Below are positions 34,416 through 35,753 of a DNA stretch of 35,753 nt, in pieces (position 1 is the first letter of the stretch; the number at the start of each line of letters is the position of its first letter). Below the pieces are notes generated by a model. The model had not been told where the DNA came from. It searched no databases and saw only the letters and a list, made by a program, of their open reading frames with translations. Source of the DNA: a virus; the IMG/VR virus record IMGVR_UViG_3300033147_000423, positions 1-35,753 of that record; one strand, 5' to 3'. A program made the translations under genes and the position numbers.

Positions 34416-35161
34416 TTTCCATCTCGCATTTCGATTAGTGTTTTAACCCGGCTAGCACATCCTTCGATCATTAATTCTAATTGCGCAGCTATTACTTCAC
34501 TATTTGTGCTTTCTATAGTAACTAAATACTGGCGTACAGATTCCTTCTCAAGTTCGATACACCGTTCGAATTTATCCTCAAGCTTATCCTCATCCTCATC
34601 AGATCCTACCTCATTACGAGTGAAAAGAATGTCAGGATCCTTAAAACTAAGGTCCATCTCACTAATAATATCTTCTAAACGCTTATTAAAAGAATTCTCT
34701 TTAAAAGGATCTTTATCGTCTTTTTTCTTCTTCTTCTTTTTAGGTGTTCCCTTACCTTCTCCATTGTACGTGAAAGCAGTCTTATTGCGACGAAAGGAAC
34801 TAGGAAATTGGGATTGAACTCGGGCCATTTTGTTGGTCGGACCTTTAATTTGATCTTCTTGCATCTTATCCTCTTGGATTGGTTCTAATGTAAATTTAAA
34901 TAGTGGGTTATAAGTAGGCACTGTAAAGTCTGTTTGCTTTAAAGCATCATAGTTAACCGGTGTACCGTCGTAGCTCAAGTCGACCCATTTGTTTTTTACA
35001 AAGTTGCTCATATGGCGCAGAACATTTGTGATGTCTTTGCCATCCAAGAGACGATATCCTTGAACGTTAAAATAATCAGCATCTATGCTATAATCAACAT
35101 TGTTGATACGACAATGATGATCAAACTCATCGTAGACTTCTTTTAATCGTTCATGGATCAT
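34403..35161 (-). CDS. Hypothetical protein with Lys-rich linker
   Basis: 252 residues. The N-terminal alpha/beta region (1-95) is followed by a disordered linker with KGTPKKKKKKKDD and a C-terminal acidic coiled-coil-like helical region (about 160-245). Not recognised. It overlaps the upstream gene by 4 bases. Position and strand suggest a virion or assembly protein. Confidence 0.7.
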   Translation of the reverse strand: MIHERLKEVYDEFDHHCRINNVDYSIDADYFNVQGYRLLDGKDITNVLRHMSNFVKNKWVDLSYDGTPVNYDALKQTDFTVPTYNPLFKFTLEPIQEDKMQEDQIKGPTNKMARVQSQFPSSFRRNKTAFTYNGEGKGTPKKKKKKKDDKDPFKENSFNKRLEDIISEMDLSFKDPDILFTRNEVGSDEDEDKLEDKFERCIELEKESVRQYLVTIESTNSEVIAAQLELMIEGCASRVKTLIEMRDGKWQI

Positions 35162-35592
35162 CTTAACGTCTTGTATCTACCAAAATACTTGACCATAGCA
35201 TCAACTAAGGGACCAACCTGATTTGATAAATTAAGCGCATGACCGTTTTGACGCGTAAAACGACGTCCATGTGGATTACCATCAAACACCCACATCTGCT
35301 TCTCCAAATCAGGTTTACAACTCAAGTTAGTTGACCGATAATTTGCCGAACAACGTCCATCACTAAGATTTACCGACAACTGAGGCAATCGTTTACGAAG
35401 AGATTTAGCCAACTCAACATTATACTCCTCAATTGCATGTCGCAGGTTCATTTGAATTTCAGTCACACGATCCTGAGCATCCTGAAGATCCCTACGGAGT
35501 TCAGAAATAAGATCCAACTTCCCCGTTACATCAGAAGAGCCGAAATCATCAAGTTGTTCACTTAAAACATCAGAAAATTCACGTTTATTCAT
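35158..35592 (-). CDS. Hypothetical protein with N-terminal coiled coil
   Basis: 144 residues. A long helical region (about 20-70, ELRRDLQDAQDRVTEIQ) is followed by a Cys-containing basic region with VFDGNPHGRRFTR. Not recognised. The ATG lies 5 nt after the stop of the upstream partial gene, and the stop overlaps the next start (ATGA). Probably in the same operon as the fibre genes. Confidence 0.68.
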   Translation of the reverse strand: MNKREFSDVLSEQLDDFGSSDVTGKLDLISELRRDLQDAQDRVTEIQMNLRHAIEEYNVELAKSLRKRLPQLSVNLSDGRCSANYRSTNLSCKPDLEKQMWVFDGNPHGRRFTRQNGHALNLSNQVGPLVDAMVKYFGRYKTLR

Positions 35593-35597
35593 AATTT

Positions 35598-35753
35598 TTA
35601 CCCGCTTAATTGCAGCTGCCCGTGTACAAATTCATTGAATGAGATCAACTGATCACGAACTTCAACATTCCGAATTATAGCCCCCGGCCATAGACGGAAA
35701 CCCACCTTCCCAACTTCAATTTCAGGAGTAACAGGGAAATATGGAGTTGTAAT
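35598..35753 (-). CDS. C-terminal fragment of a gene running off the window
   Basis: 51 codons open to the window edge on the minus strand, ending in TAA at 35598-35600. The visible part (FPVTPEIEVGKVGFRLWPGA, then VRDQLISFNEFVHG) is beta-rich and not recognised. Its close spacing to the next gene supports it as the 3' end of an upstream operon member. Confidence 0.6.
   Translation of the reverse strand: MTTPYFPVTPEIEVGKVGFRLWPGAIIRNVEVRDQLISFNEFVHGQLQLSG

Overview
The window is part of a large double-stranded DNA phage genome, or an integrated or metagenomic phage contig. It is densely coded and AT-rich, most genes are collinear and overlap by a few bases, and all three stop codons are used normally. 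A nearly complete DNA replication and recombination set is followed by virion fibre genes on the other strand. The host cannot be named from sequence alone.

Left part (about 1-6240, plus strand): a C-family replicative DNA polymerase (DnaE type) encoded in two pieces. An N-terminal piece carries the PHP domain and the GPGRGS loop. A C-terminal piece carries the catalytic aspartates. Two small genes lie between them, and the polymerase module at the junction is present in both pieces. An HldE-like nucleotidyltransferase and two small zinc-ribbon proteins follow. A mixed-strand patch (6225-8600) holds a putative winged-helix protein, a protein with a DnaJ-like zinc centre and two unknown minus-strand genes.

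Replication and recombination core (8630-20850, plus strand): RecA, a tandem-duplicated beta-rich protein, DnaB-type helicase, a very small family A DNA polymerase, a possible UvsY-like mediator, a T4 gp32-like single-strand binding protein, a FEN/T4 RNase H-type 5' nuclease, a PD-(D/E)XK resolvase-like nuclease, an HNH nuclease, a P-loop kinase and several small zinc or membrane proteins. Bacterial-type proteins (DnaE, RecA) are mixed with T4-type ones (gp32-like, RNase H-like).

Accessory block (20850-27315): two glycosyltransferases, a basic protein with a strong ribosome site and intrinsic terminator, and a divergent pair consisting of a Nudix hydrolase and a NucS/EndoMS-type mismatch endonuclease that share an 8-bp inverted repeat. 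A topoisomerase-type zinc-finger protein ends the block.

Right part (27316-35753, minus strand): a GC-rich cassette with a ParB-like gene bounded by an 18-bp direct repeat, two related Gly-rich fibre proteins, a collagen-like fibre with three copies of a 130-residue domain, and further virion-type genes running off the end. The fibre genes are mosaics of AT-rich and strikingly GC-rich segments.

The strongest unexplained signals are four. (1) The 8-mer GTATTTRA lies exactly 5 nt before five start codons that have no Shine-Dalgarno, and two further copies lie about 40 nt before two genes that seem strongly expressed. It looks like a phage promoter box that can give leaderless mRNAs. (2) The polymerase is split with a duplicated module. 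(3) NucS, Nudix and an intact PHP domain form a possible fidelity set. (4) The GC-rich ParB cassette sits between direct repeats.
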